Assembly (NCBI RefSeq): GCF_017798205.1
Contig: NZ_CP060010.1
Span: 806,001-870,000, forward strand
Length of the DNA: 64,000 bases
From: Cognatishimia activa
GTDB taxonomy: Bacteria; Pseudomonadota; Alphaproteobacteria; Rhodobacterales; Rhodobacteraceae
Reading direction: 5' to 3'
Shown here: one piece after another, positions 26,119 to 34,602 of the stretch
Numbering within the stretch: the stretch's first letter is position 1
Layout of the letters: each line of letters opens with the position of its first letter
Notes under the pieces: generated by a model
The model's input: only the letters and a program-made list of their open reading frames with translations
What the model was told of the DNA's origin: nothing
Databases searched by the model: none
Program-made: the position numbers and the translations under genes

Positions 26119-26628
26119 TCAATGCAGCGCAGTGGGCCGTTTTGCCCAGATCACGACCACGTCATCAGCACCGTTGTTCAGCGCCGCCAAAAGGTGATCC
26201 GTGCGGATCCCTGGCAAGGCCGCGAAGGCGTCAAACAATAGGTCAGACCCTTCGGCGTTGACGGGGATATAGAGGTCCGCCTGCCCCGGCTGGCTGAGGA
26301 CCCAAACCGGTGGTTTGGACCGGGGATCAAGGCTTAACATCGAGAGCTCCCGAACAGACATTGACCCTCCGTTGAATGGACCGAAATAGCTGATTTCGCT
26401 TTCATCAACGCTCACGACACCAGCACCGCCCGCGCCGGTGCGAAAGCGTGCGCGTTGCAGGCCGGTGAAGGCTAGGAGTGCACCTGCTAGAGCAACAGCC
26501 ACGCCGACCCATTGCAGAAGGCCCGGAATGGTCGTCCAATAGAGCCCAAGCATCGTCACAAGCACACCTAGGATCGCCTCACGCCATCGGGCTAGGACAA
26601 GCTGAGCCTCGGGACGGATAAAGCTCAT
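26119..26628 (-). CDS. Two-helix membrane protein of unknown function
   Basis: The 169-residue product starts at ATG 26628 (MSFIRPEAQLVL), which overlaps the rsmE stop by 4 nt; an in-frame start 27 bp upstream would lie inside rsmE. Two hydrophobic segments (about residues 18-55) form a hairpin. They are followed by a soluble domain with SEISYFGPFNGGSMSVREL and an Asp/Val-rich end. The pattern of two helices plus a small beta domain recalls PH-like membrane proteins, but I cannot name a family. It is probably cotranscribed with rsmE and gshA. Confidence 0.7.
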   Translation of the reverse strand: MSFIRPEAQLVLARWREAILGVLVTMLGLYWTTIPGLLQWVGVAVALAGALLAFTGLQRARFRTGAGGAGVVSVDESEISYFGPFNGGSMSVRELSMLSLDPRSKPPVWVLSQPGQADLYIPVNAEGSDLLFDAFAALPGIRTDHLLAALNNGADDVVVIWAKRPTALH

Positions 26629-27383
26629 ACCCAATGCCCAAGCGTTTTCTGCCACAAGGCCATCGCCGCGACTGCCGCCGTATCCGCCCGTAAAATACGC
26701 GGCCCGAGCGACACGGTTACAGAGCCCTCCATGGCCTTCAACCGTTCACGTTCCCGATCAGAGAACCCACCTTCAGGACCAATAAAAATCGCCCAAGGCG
26801 TGCCTCGTCCGGTCCCGTCCGGTCCGTCCTCGGCCACGTCAGCGATGAGCGAAAGCGAAGAGCGCCCCGCCTCTGCTTCATCACAGAACATAATCCGTCG
26901 ATCAGAAGGCCAGTCCGCCAGCAGACGATCAAACTTCTGCAACTCCGCCACCTCGGGCACAAAAGTCCCACCACATTGCTCTGCGGCTTCTACCGCATGC
27001 GCCTGCAAGCGATCCTGTCGCACGCGTTCGGAATTTGTGAACTCGGTCTGAACTGGCACGATCCGCGCAGCACCCATTTCGGCGGCTTTCTCAACGATGA
27101 AATCCGTGCGTGCCTTTTTGATCGGCGCAAATACAAGCCAAAGATCTGGCGGCAGCTGCAGCGGCTTCGTCAGCTCAAGGCAGATCAGCTCCCCTGCGCG
27201 CTTGCCTGCGTTCGCAACTTCGGCCCGAAACTCGCCATCCACGCCATTAAACAACAAAACCTGCGCCCCGACCGTCAGCCGCATTACGCCGAAAAGATAG
27301 TGTGCCTGGTCGCGATCCAGAGGAACCGATTGCCCTGCCCCCAAAGGGTGATCTACATACAGTCTGACTTTTGCATCCTTCAT
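26625..27383 (-). CDS. rsmE: 16S rRNA (uracil-1498-N3)-methyltransferase RsmE
   Basis: RsmE methylates U1498 of 16S rRNA using SAM and has a trefoil-knot (SPOUT) fold. Marks are FIVEKAAEMGAARIVPVQTEFT near residue 95, RLQAHAVEAAEQCGG, and the SAM-knot segment FIGPEGGFSDRER followed by VSLGPRILRADTAAVAAMAL. The 252-residue length is normal. Its ATG is only 12 bp from the divergent ubiA start, so the promoters of both genes must lie inside each other's coding region or be shared. Confidence 0.95.
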   Translation of the reverse strand: MKDAKVRLYVDHPLGAGQSVPLDRDQAHYLFGVMRLTVGAQVLLFNGVDGEFRAEVANAGKRAGELICLELTKPLQLPPDLWLVFAPIKKARTDFIVEKAAEMGAARIVPVQTEFTNSERVRQDRLQAHAVEAAEQCGGTFVPEVAELQKFDRLLADWPSDRRIMFCDEAEAGRSSLSLIADVAEDGPDGTGRGTPWAIFIGPEGGFSDRERERLKAMEGSVTVSLGPRILRADTAAVAAMALWQKTLGHWV

Positions 27384-27395
27384 GAGGACTTACAT

Positions 27396-28361
27396 ATGGC
27401 GCAGACGCCTCCAGCACCAGAGCCAGAAGGTCAGGTTTCTGACGCCGTCAAAGGCAATTGGGTGGATCACACTGCGCCTGCTTGGTCCCGTCCTTACCTC
27501 AGACTGTCCCGCGCGGATCGCCCGATTGGCACGTGGCTTTTGTTTTTGCCTTGCCTCATGGGGCTCTCGCTGGCGATCCTCAGCGACAATATTCTGACGT
27601 TGCATGACCTCTGGACAGCTGTCGCCTGCTTTGCCGGAGCCTTCCTGATGCGCGGCGCGGGATGTACGTGGAATGACATCACCGACCGAGGTTTCGACGG
27701 GCAGGTCGAACGCACCAAGTCGCGTCCAATCCCGTCAGGACAAGTCAGCGTGCGCGGCGCGGTGATCTGGATGCTGATCCAAGCGCTTTTGGCCTTTGCG
27801 ATCCTGCTCACGTTCTACACCAACGCGATCATCCTAGGCGCTGTGGCCTTGGTGCCCGTGCTCATTTACCCCTTCGCAAAACGCTTCACATGGTGGCCGC
27901 AGGTCTTTTTGGGCATCGCCTTTAACTGGGGCGCTTTGCTGGGATGGACGGCGCACACGGGCTCGCTCGCCTGGCCTGCCCTGGTGCTTTACGTATCTGG
28001 CATCACATGGACGCTGTTTTACGACACGATCTACGCCCATCAAGACAAAGAAGACGATGCGCTGATTGGCGTGAAATCCACGGCGCGGCTTTTTATGGAG
28101 GCCACGCCGAAATGGATGCTGAGCTTCCTGATTGCAACCGTCTCTCTGATGGGAGCCGCCGTGATTCTGGTCACGCTGGATCGCAGCCCGCTGTCCCTGG
28201 TGATCGCTTTGGCGGGCCCCTGGGCGATGGGGTGGCATTTGACGTGGCAGCTGCGGGTTATGGAGATGGACAATCCCGACAACCTGCTCAAACTGTTTCG
28301 CGCCAACAGGGATGCGGGGCTCATCCCTTTGCTGTTTTTTGCCATCGCCTATTTCGTCTGA
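27396..28361 (+). CDS. ubiA: 4-Hydroxybenzoate polyprenyltransferase UbiA
   Basis: UbiA prenylates 4-hydroxybenzoate in the inner membrane during ubiquinone synthesis. The 321-residue sequence has the two Asp-rich motifs NDITDRGFDGQVERTKSRP and DTIYAHQDKEDDALIGVKS, and about eight hydrophobic helices. The frame stays open far upstream through rsmE on the opposite strand. ATG 27396 (MAQTPPAPEPEG), with GAGGA upstream, is the plausible start. The next gene starts 14 bp downstream. Confidence 0.95.
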   Translation: MAQTPPAPEPEGQVSDAVKGNWVDHTAPAWSRPYLRLSRADRPIGTWLLFLPCLMGLSLAILSDNILTLHDLWTAVACFAGAFLMRGAGCTWNDITDRGFDGQVERTKSRPIPSGQVSVRGAVIWMLIQALLAFAILLTFYTNAIILGAVALVPVLIYPFAKRFTWWPQVFLGIAFNWGALLGWTAHTGSLAWPALVLYVSGITWTLFYDTIYAHQDKEDDALIGVKSTARLFMEATPKWMLSFLIATVSLMGAAVILVTLDRSPLSLVIALAGPWAMGWHLTWQLRVMEMDNPDNLLKLFRANRDAGLIPLLFFAIAYFV

Positions 28362-28374
28362 TTGAAAGAACACC

Positions 28375-30351
28375 ATGAATTGGCGTAACACCTTGGCAAA
28401 CTCAGGATCCAAGATCTCTTCTATGCGTTTGCCTCTGAACCTTCCGTTCAACCTGCCGATGGTTGGAACTTTCCTATGTGCCGCGTTGCTCAGCGTGGTT
28501 GCCGCCTATTTCACGGCGCTTGCTGTGGAAGACGTCTCTGAAGACGGCGTTTTGGATGCGCTGGAAGCGAAGAACATGGATTGGGTTGAGGTCCACGCCG
28601 AGGGCCTCAATGTATTTTTGACAGGCATCGCGCCTCAGGAATCAGATCGCTTCATTGCGCTCAGCGTTGCCGGCACCGTCGTGGATGCGGCCCGCGTGAT
28701 CGACAATATGGACGTCCAGGCCTCAGTGGCTTTGGCACCGCCGAAATTCTCGATTGAGATCCTGCGCAATGATGCGGGCATTTCGCTAATCGGCCTGGTG
28801 CCAGAGGAAAACAACCGCCAGGTCATCCTGCGCAGCATGACAAAGATTGCCGGGGGGGGCGAGAACCTCAGCGACTTTATGGAAGTTGCCGAGCACCCTG
28901 TGCCAAGCGGCTGGTCGCAGGCGTTGGGGTTTGCGATTGAAAGCCTTGAGGACCTGCCGCGCGCAAAAGTCTCGGTCGAAAGTGGTCAGGTGACCATCAC
29001 CGCAATGGCCGATAGCCCCGAAGAGAAAGTCACGCTGCAATCACGGATCATGAGAAATGCGCCGTCGAGTGTGGATGTCGACCTTACGATTTCCTCGCCG
29101 CTGCCGGTGATCACACCCTTCACGCTGCGCGCGACTTTCGAAAACGAAACATTTGAGTTTGACGCCTGCTCCGCAGACACGGTTCAGGCGCGTGATCAGA
29201 TTTTAGAGGCAGGACGCGCCGCAGGCATGACCGGCGACGCGGATTGCACCATTGGTCTGGGCGTGCCTACACCCCGCTGGGCCGAGGCCGCAGAGGTGGC
29301 GATCAAAGCGGTCAGGGATCTGGGCGGTGGCTCGGTCACCATTACGGACGCAGATATTTCGCTTATTTCCTTGCCGAACATGGATGCTGCACGGTTTGAC
29401 CGCGTGGTTGCGGAAACAAAAAAGGCTCTGCCAGAGGTCTTCACCCTGCATGCCACTTTGCCGATAATCGAAGACGGCGAAGTACAGATCCCCGAGTTCA
29501 GCGCAACACTTAGCCCGGAAGGCTTGGTGCAACTGCGTGGCAAACTGGGGTCCGAGCTCAGCCGGACAACGATCCGCAGCTATGCGCAGGCGCGCTTTGG
29601 CAGCGACAGTATCTACGACGCGACCCGCCTGACAGACACACTGCCTGTGGGTTGGGCCAATCGCGTGATGGCGGGACTTGATGCGCTTTCTGAGTTGCAC
29701 AATGGGTCGATGACGGTGACCCCTGATGTGGTGGATGTGCGCGGCCAATCCGGTCGGCAGGATGCGGGCACGCGCATCAGTCAGGTGCTGAACACCAAAC
29801 TGGGCGAATCCCAGCTCTTTGCCCTGAATATTGCCTACAACGACGCGCTTAATCCGCTGGCCAATCTTCCGACGCCAGAGGAATGCCTGGCGGATATTCA
29901 GGCGACGCAATCTGATAGCAAAATCCTGTTTGAGTCAGGCTCTGGCACTTTGGACAAAACCGCGGGTCCGATCCTTGATCAAATCGCAGAGATCCTGAAA
30001 GCCTGTGGCGGTATCCGCCTGCAAATCCAGGGTCATACCGACAGTCAGGGCCGCGAAAGCATGAACCAAGCGCTCAGCCAAAACCGCGCGCAATCGGTTC
30101 TGGCGGCCCTGCGTGAACGTCGCGTGCTAACCGGAAACTTCGAAGCGGTGGGCTTTGGCGAGAGCCAACCAATCGAAGACAATGAAACCGCAGAAGGCCG
30201 TGAGGCCAATCGCCGGATCGAATTCGTGATCCTTGAGGAAGAACAGGCCGAAGAAGAGACCGAGGAGGGATCGACCGAGGCCACTGAGGACACCGATGAG
30301 GCCGCCGAAGGCGAGACCACCGAAGAGGAGACTGAGAATGTCCAGAACTGA
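28375..30351 (+). CDS. OmpA-family envelope protein with BON-like repeats and acidic tail
   Basis: The 658-residue product has an N-terminal anchor or signal helix (about residues 30-50), then repeated BON-like regions (for example FLTGIAPQESDRFIAL and ISLIGLVPEENNRQVIL). The C-terminal OmpA peptidoglycan-binding domain follows (SKILFESGSGTLDKTA, IQGHTDSQGRESMNQALSQN, REANRRIEFVI). It ends with an unusual tail of about 45 residues made largely of Glu, Thr and Ala. A later start (ATG 28423) is possible. The 3' end overlaps the next ORF by 14 bp, suggesting a joint function. Confidence 0.85.
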   Translation: MNWRNTLANSGSKISSMRLPLNLPFNLPMVGTFLCAALLSVVAAYFTALAVEDVSEDGVLDALEAKNMDWVEVHAEGLNVFLTGIAPQESDRFIALSVAGTVVDAARVIDNMDVQASVALAPPKFSIEILRNDAGISLIGLVPEENNRQVILRSMTKIAGGGENLSDFMEVAEHPVPSGWSQALGFAIESLEDLPRAKVSVESGQVTITAMADSPEEKVTLQSRIMRNAPSSVDVDLTISSPLPVITPFTLRATFENETFEFDACSADTVQARDQILEAGRAAGMTGDADCTIGLGVPTPRWAEAAEVAIKAVRDLGGGSVTITDADISLISLPNMDAARFDRVVAETKKALPEVFTLHATLPIIEDGEVQIPEFSATLSPEGLVQLRGKLGSELSRTTIRSYAQARFGSDSIYDATRLTDTLPVGWANRVMAGLDALSELHNGSMTVTPDVVDVRGQSGRQDAGTRISQVLNTKLGESQLFALNIAYNDALNPLANLPTPEECLADIQATQSDSKILFESGSGTLDKTAGPILDQIAEILKACGGIRLQIQGHTDSQGRESMNQALSQNRAQSVLAALRERRVLTGNFEAVGFGESQPIEDNETAEGREANRRIEFVILEEEQAEEETEEGSTEATEDTDEAAEGETTEEETENVQN

Positions 30352-30628
30352 GTTTATCATCGCCACCGCGATCGTTCTCTTTATCGCCTTCAGCCTTGGA
30401 TGGTTTGCCAATTGGCTGGTGCATCGCTTTACGCGCGTGGCACAGTCTGACGTGGATGAACTGGAACGCATGAGCCAGGAATTGCACGAGGCCGAAGAGA
30501 CCCGCGATCAGGCGATTGTCTATCTGCAGCAGCGCGAAGCCGAGCTGACCAATCAGCTCAGCCAGACCGAAGCGGAACTTGCGGCAGCGATGGAAGGTTT
30601 GCGGGACGCACGGGCGCAGCTGGGCTGA
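30338..30628 (+). CDS. Small membrane-anchored coiled-coil protein
   Basis: The 96-residue product begins MSRTEFIIATAIVLFIAFSL, one transmembrane helix near the N-terminus. It is followed by a long Glu/Gln-rich heptad region (about residues 42-95) that reads as a coiled coil. It overlaps the end of the OmpA/BON gene by 14 bp in another frame, so the pair is probably coupled and the product may assemble with it. The longer open frame begins inside the OmpA gene; ATG 30338 is the sensible start. Confidence 0.75.
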   Translation: MSRTEFIIATAIVLFIAFSLGWFANWLVHRFTRVAQSDVDELERMSQELHEAEETRDQAIVYLQQREAELTNQLSQTEAELAAAMEGLRDARAQLG

Positions 30629-30629
30629 T

Positions 30630-31073
30630 TTACCAGCGTTTTAGCGCCTCTTCGTCGTCATCCTTGGCGGCCACCCATTCCGCGCCATCCGAGGTGATCT
30701 CGCGCTTCCAGAATGGCGCGCGGGATTTCAGGTAATCCATCAGAAAATCAGCCGCCTCAAAAGCCGCTTTGCGATGCCGCGCCGCGGTCGCGACCATCAT
30801 GATCATCTCGCCCGGCACAAGGTCGCCATGGCGATGGATGACAAGCACGTCCTGTAGATCCCAACGCGTCTGCGCCTCAGTGGCAATCGCTCTCAGAGCC
30901 TTTTCCGTCATGCCGGGATAGTGCTCGATCTGCATCGCGGTCATCGTGCCCGCATCATTGTTGCGCACGATGCCTGTAAAGGTCACCAAAGCACCGACGT
31001 TTTGATGCCCTTCCCCAAATCGCGCGGTTTCGGCCCCGACATCAAATGGCTCTGATTGCACCAGAATGCGCAT
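30630..31073 (-). CDS. moaE: Molybdopterin synthase large subunit MoaE
   Basis: MoaE, with MoaD, adds two sulfurs to precursor Z to form molybdopterin. The 147-residue protein carries GALVTFTGIVRNND, IEHYPGMTEKALRAI, VIHRHGDLVPGEMIMMVA and KSRAPFWKREI, all family hallmarks including the catalytic Lys region. It starts 3 bp after the moaD stop and is convergent with the coiled-coil gene (1 bp between stops). Confidence 0.95.
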   Translation of the reverse strand: MRILVQSEPFDVGAETARFGEGHQNVGALVTFTGIVRNNDAGTMTAMQIEHYPGMTEKALRAIATEAQTRWDLQDVLVIHRHGDLVPGEMIMMVATAARHRKAAFEAADFLMDYLKSRAPFWKREITSDGAEWVAAKDDDEEALKRW

Positions 31074-31076
31074 GGC

Positions 31077-31322
31077 TTAACCGCCTGTCATCGGTGGGAA
31101 AAACGCCACTTCGCGCGCGCCTTCAAGCGGTGCATCAAAGTCGCTAAGTTCTTGATCCAACGCCACACGCAGCGCGCTGAGATCCGAGAAGGCCAAGGCA
31201 TAGCGCTCTTCGCGCTGGCGCAGCTCCTCCACCAGATCCATGACTGTCACAGCGGTGGTCTCGACGGTCTCTTTGGGAATCCCAATGCGTTCACGCACCC
31301 ATGCGAAATAGAGAACCTGCAT
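31077..31322 (-). CDS. moaD: Molybdopterin synthase sulfur carrier MoaD
   Basis: This ubiquitin-like protein carries a C-terminal thiocarboxylate, donated to precursor Z by MoaE. The sequence starts MQVLYFAWVRERIG and ends with the required Gly-Gly (PPMTGG). ATG 31322 (81 residues) is chosen because a TTG at 31328 only adds two residues. The start follows the pgsA stop by 2 bp, and moaE starts 3 bp after its own stop. The order pgsA-moaD-moaE is a compact operon. Confidence 0.94.
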   Translation of the reverse strand: MQVLYFAWVRERIGIPKETVETTAVTVMDLVEELRQREERYALAFSDLSALRVALDQELSDFDAPLEGAREVAFFPPMTGG

Positions 31323-31324
31323 GA

Positions 31325-31984
31325 TCAATCCCTCAAATGCGGCGCGGCTTTGCGGAAATAGTCAAAACCGGTGATCACCGTTAGAACCGCTGCAATCCAC
31401 ATCAGGCCGATCGCGCCATAGGTGGACCAGATCATCCCGTTGTAGAGGTGACGCACGCCTAGAGGGTCCTCGCCAGTGCCCGCCAGAATATCCTGCACGA
31501 TCTGGTAATCCATGCCCCAGGTCCACATGCCGAAGTAATGCTCAAAGAGGCCCTGAATGATCAGAACGGAAATCGCGACCATCTGCGTCGCGGTCTTCCA
31601 TTTCGCCAATTGCGTGACCTTCAAAGTGCCGGCCACATCGCCCAAAAACTCGCGCAGGCCGGACACAAAGACTTCGCGGAACAGGATCAGAGTCGCAGGG
31701 AACAGTATCCACAGGGAGAGTGAGGAAAACACCACCATCACTGCCAGAGCGATCACCACCATCGCCTTATCCGCAATCGGGTCCATCATGGCGCCCAGCT
31801 TGGAAACCTGCTTCCAGCGCCGCGCCAAGTAGCCATCAAGATAATCAGTCAGCGACGCGCAGATAAACACCGCCAAAGCAGCCCAATCTGCGAAAGGCCG
31901 CGGCATCAACAAAAAGAAAACAGCGATCGCTGGCGCCGCGAGAAGGCGCAGGACGGTCAGTAGATTGGGGACGTTCCAGTTCAT
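31325..31984 (-). CDS. pgsA: CDP-diacylglycerol-glycerol-3-phosphate 3-phosphatidyltransferase PgsA
   Basis: PgsA makes phosphatidylglycerol-phosphate in the inner membrane. The CDP-alcohol phosphotransferase signature spans DYLDGYLARRWKQVSKLGAM and then MDPIADKAMV (D-G-x2-A-R-x8-G-x3-D-x3-D) near residue 48. Several hydrophobic helices follow, and the 219-residue length fits. It is the first gene of the pgsA-moaD-moaE unit, preceded by a 377-bp spacer to uvrC. Confidence 0.95.
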   Translation of the reverse strand: MNWNVPNLLTVLRLLAAPAIAVFFLLMPRPFADWAALAVFICASLTDYLDGYLARRWKQVSKLGAMMDPIADKAMVVIALAVMVVFSSLSLWILFPATLILFREVFVSGLREFLGDVAGTLKVTQLAKWKTATQMVAISVLIIQGLFEHYFGMWTWGMDYQIVQDILAGTGEDPLGVRHLYNGMIWSTYGAIGLMWIAAVLTVITGFDYFRKAAPHLRD

Positions 31985-32361
31985 GCCACATCCCTAGCCT
32001 GTCCCGCCCGTCAGGAAAAGCGCGGTTTTGGTAAAACACATCAAAATGACGAAAGGCCGAGCACTGGGATATGCTCGACCTTCCTACAATGCCTAAAGAC
32101 TTGTTAGATCTCAAAAAGGCCTGGGTTTTGGCGGCATTTCTTCCAGCAATCTGGGACGCGTGCTTTCGAAATGCAAACCCAAGACGATAGGTGTTTCTCC
32201 GTCGATTCATTTCTAGATTGAATCTACTCAAGGAAATAAGGGAATGAGGGATAAACCCAGATCACTTTCGGCTTATTGGCTACCCGAACGGATAGGTGTG
32301 CACTTATTCGTTAACCTTGGCTTTGAAAGACGGCAGGGCTCGGGACATTGACCCCTTGTCT
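31985..32361. other. 377-bp spacer between uvrC and pgsA
   Basis: No gene of clear quality is present. The spacer holds a hairpin at 32055-32080 and two possible plus-strand micro-ORFs. One is 39 codons at 32071-32190 (MLDLPTMPKDLLDLKKAWVL...). The other is 35 codons at 32244-32351, with AAGGA nine bases upstream of its ATG. It must also contain the pgsA promoter on the minus strand. Neither micro-ORF resembles anything I know. Confidence 0.35.
32055..32080 (-). terminator. Hairpin in the uvrC-pgsA spacer
   Basis: On the plus strand the arms are GGCCGAGCA (32055-32063) and TGCTCGACC (32072-32080), a 9-bp stem with one G-U pair and an 8-nt loop. On the minus strand it is followed by TTTCGTCATTTTG. 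It lies about 280 bp past the uvrC stop, and could be a weak terminator of uvrC transcription or part of the pgsA leader. Confidence 0.4.
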
Positions 32362-34236
32362 TCAGCCCCCTTCGTGAAAGAACCCATAGATCGTTTCAGC
32401 CAATGCGTCGGACACGCCATCCACGGCCTTGAGGTCCGCGAGGTTGGCACGGCTGACGGCCTTAGCGCTGCCGAAATGAGCCAAGAGCGCGCGTTTTCGC
32501 GTCGCGCCGACACCGGGTACATCGTCCAGCGGCGTTGCTCCGACCGACTTTGCGCGTTTGGCGCGATGCGTCCCAATTGCAAACCGGTGGGCTTCGTCTC
32601 GCATGCGTTGGATGAAGTATAGGACCGGGTCGTTGCGGCGTAACGCAAAGGGGCGGCTGCCGACGCGGTGAAATTCCTCTTTGCCCTGATCGCGGTCGAC
32701 ACCTTTCGCGACGCCAACCATGGGCACGTCCTCGACGCCAAATTCCCGCATGATCTCGGCCACGGCGCTAACCTGTCCGGCACCCCCATCGATCAGTAAT
32801 AAATCAGGCCATTGACCGTTCTCGCGGTCGGGATCTTCTTTCAAGAGGCGCTTAAAGCGACGGGTGAGAACCTCTTTCATCATGCCAAAGTCATCGCCCG
32901 GCGTCAGGCTCTCACCTTTGATGTTGAACTTGCGATAGCTGTTTTTCGCAAACCCATCGGGCCCTGCCACAATCATCGCGCCAACCGCATTGGTGCCCTG
33001 AATATGCGAGTTGTCATAGACCTCGATCCGTTCAGGCGGTGCGTCCAGATCAAAGGCCTCAGCGACTCCGGCCAGAAGTTTCGCCTGCGTGGCGCTTTCG
33101 CTCATCTTGCGACCCAGGGATTCCCGCGCGTTTCGGGTCGCGCCGGCGATCAGCTCCGCCTTTTCTCCGCGCTGAGGCACCACGATCTCGACCTTACGCC
33201 CGGCCTTTTCCGACAGCGCCTGCACCATCAGATCCGTGTCCTCGATCCCATGCGACAGGATCAACTGTCGTGGGGGTTCCTTGGTGTCATAGAACTGGCC
33301 CACAAAGGCCTGCAACACCTCAGACGGCGCGATATCGGCACCAGCCCTTGGATAGAAATCACGGTTGCCCCAGTTCTGATTGGCGCGGATGAAAAACACC
33401 TGCACGCAGGCCTGACCATTCTCCATATAAAGTGCGATGACATCGGCTTCAGCAACGCCGCGCGGGTTGATGCCCTGCGCGCTCTGAACCTGCGTCAGAG
33501 CGCGGATCCGATCGCGCAGTACGGCCGCGCGCTCAAAATTCATCTCTGCGCTGGCGGCCTGCATTTCACTTGCGAGTTTTTCCTGAATGTCCGTCGACCG
33601 ACCGGACAGATAGCGTTCGGCATCCGCGACTGAGGCCGCATAATCCTCTGCGCTGATCTTGCCGACACAGGGCGCGGTGCAGCGTTTGATTTGATACTGC
33701 AGACACGGCCGCGTGCGGGTCTCAAAGCTCGCATCCGAACAATCGCGCAGCATGAAGGCTTTTTGCAGTTGATTGAGCGTACGATTGACGGCCCCAGCGC
33801 TGGCGAAAGGGCCGTAATAGGCTCCCTTTTCTTTCTTGGCGCCTCGGTGCTTCTGAAGGCGCGGAAATTCATGCGCCTTGCTGACCAGAATATTCGGAAA
33901 GCTTTTGTCGTCGCGCAGCAGCACGTTGTACTTTGGCTTGAGCTGTTTGATCAGGTTCTGCTCAAGCAGCAGCGCTTCGGTTTCTGTCTTGGTGGTCAGA
34001 AACATCATCGACGCGGTTTCGCTGATCATCCGGGCGATCCGCCCCGTGTGCCCCGAAGGCCGCGCATAATTGGACACCCGCGCGCGCAAGTTACGCGCCT
34101 TGCCCACATAAAGCACCCGCGCCTGCGCATCGAGCATCCGGTAAACCCCAGGTGAGCCATCCAGCGTCTTCAGATAATCCTGAATGCGTGCGTGGCCGAT
34201 CAGGGAGTCCGGCGAAACTTGGGGGCTTTCGGTCAT
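32362..34236 (-). CDS. uvrC: UvrABC system protein C
   Basis: UvrC makes both incisions around damaged DNA in nucleotide excision repair. The 624-residue protein shows the GIY-YIG nuclease domain ([20 protein letters not shown], near residue 30), a Cys-rich segment ([20 protein letters not shown]), the UVR/UvrB-binding helix ([18 protein letters not shown]), the RNase H-like C-terminal nuclease ([29 protein letters not shown]) and helix-hairpin-helix repeats at the end. ATG 34236 gives the usual N-terminus. Confidence 0.97.
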   Translation of the reverse strand: MTESPQVSPDSLIGHARIQDYLKTLDGSPGVYRMLDAQARVLYVGKARNLRARVSNYARPSGHTGRIARMISETASMMFLTTKTETEALLLEQNLIKQLKPKYNVLLRDDKSFPNILVSKAHEFPRLQKHRGAKKEKGAYYGPFASAGAVNRTLNQLQKAFMLRDCSDASFETRTRPCLQYQIKRCTAPCVGKISAEDYAASVADAERYLSGRSTDIQEKLASEMQAASAEMNFERAAVLRDRIRALTQVQSAQGINPRGVAEADVIALYMENGQACVQVFFIRANQNWGNRDFYPRAGADIAPSEVLQAFVGQFYDTKEPPRQLILSHGIEDTDLMVQALSEKAGRKVEIVVPQRGEKAELIAGATRNARESLGRKMSESATQAKLLAGVAEAFDLDAPPERIEVYDNSHIQGTNAVGAMIVAGPDGFAKNSYRKFNIKGESLTPGDDFGMMKEVLTRRFKRLLKEDPDRENGQWPDLLLIDGGAGQVSAVAEIMREFGVEDVPMVGVAKGVDRDQGKEEFHRVGSRPFALRRNDPVLYFIQRMRDEAHRFAIGTHRAKRAKSVGATPLDDVPGVGATRKRALLAHFGSAKAVSRANLADLKAVDGVSDALAETIYGFFHEGG

Positions 34237-34602
34237 GGATTAATGAAATATGATTCTTTGTGTCTCGCTGCAATGACCACACAGGTTTGACAAGGGAAAA
34301 CATGTCCACGATTTCTGTGGATAAGTCTGGATATAACTTTCTCTGACCAAGCGATTTCCCTTGTTTTCATGCAAGCTCGACGAATTGCCTAAAAAATAGG
34401 CACTATTTTAACCTATTGATTTTAAATAAAACTTTTTTTCTTTCTTGAAGATTACTCTTTTCAGAGCCTCAAATGTAACAGTGGTGTGACTAAGCGTGAC
34501 AAAGTGCACAACTTTAGCGAAGCCCTAAACAAATCGCGTATTAACAAAGGTTTAGAGGGCGGGTTGCGTACCTCTCAAACACACACGCATAAGGAGAGCC
34601 AC
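34237..34602. other. AT-rich 366-bp spacer upstream of uvrC with a DnaA box
   Basis: No ORF is convincing here. It contains a perfect DnaA box, TGTGGATAA (34316-34324, reverse complement TTATCCACA). The box is enclosed by 9-bp inverted repeats CAAGGGAAA (34291-34299) and TTTCCCTTG (34355-34363). A TGCCTA-A5-TAGGCA hairpin lies at 34386-34402, then an AT-rich run to about 34470. TTAACAAAGGTTTAG near 34541 is one base from the TTAA-N7-TTAA CtrA pattern. The uvrC promoter must lie in this spacer, and the end of the exchanger transcript falls here if it passes its stop. Confidence 0.45.
34386..34402. terminator. A/T-looped hairpin in the AT-rich spacer
   Basis: Stem TGCCTA / TAGGCA with a five-A loop is followed on the plus strand by CTATTTTAA. 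On the minus strand, the direction of the upstream exchanger gene, no T-run follows, so terminator activity is doubtful. Confidence 0.3.

Noticed and set aside
26976-27395. Upstream extension of ubiA through rsmE antisense
   Set aside because: The added 140 codons lie opposite rsmE and lack UbiA similarity; ATG 27396 has a good Shine-Dalgarno.
34237-34602. Chromosomal replication origin
   Set aside because: Only one clear DnaA box, and no dnaA, parAB or gidA/gidB nearby. Retained only as a regulatory finding.
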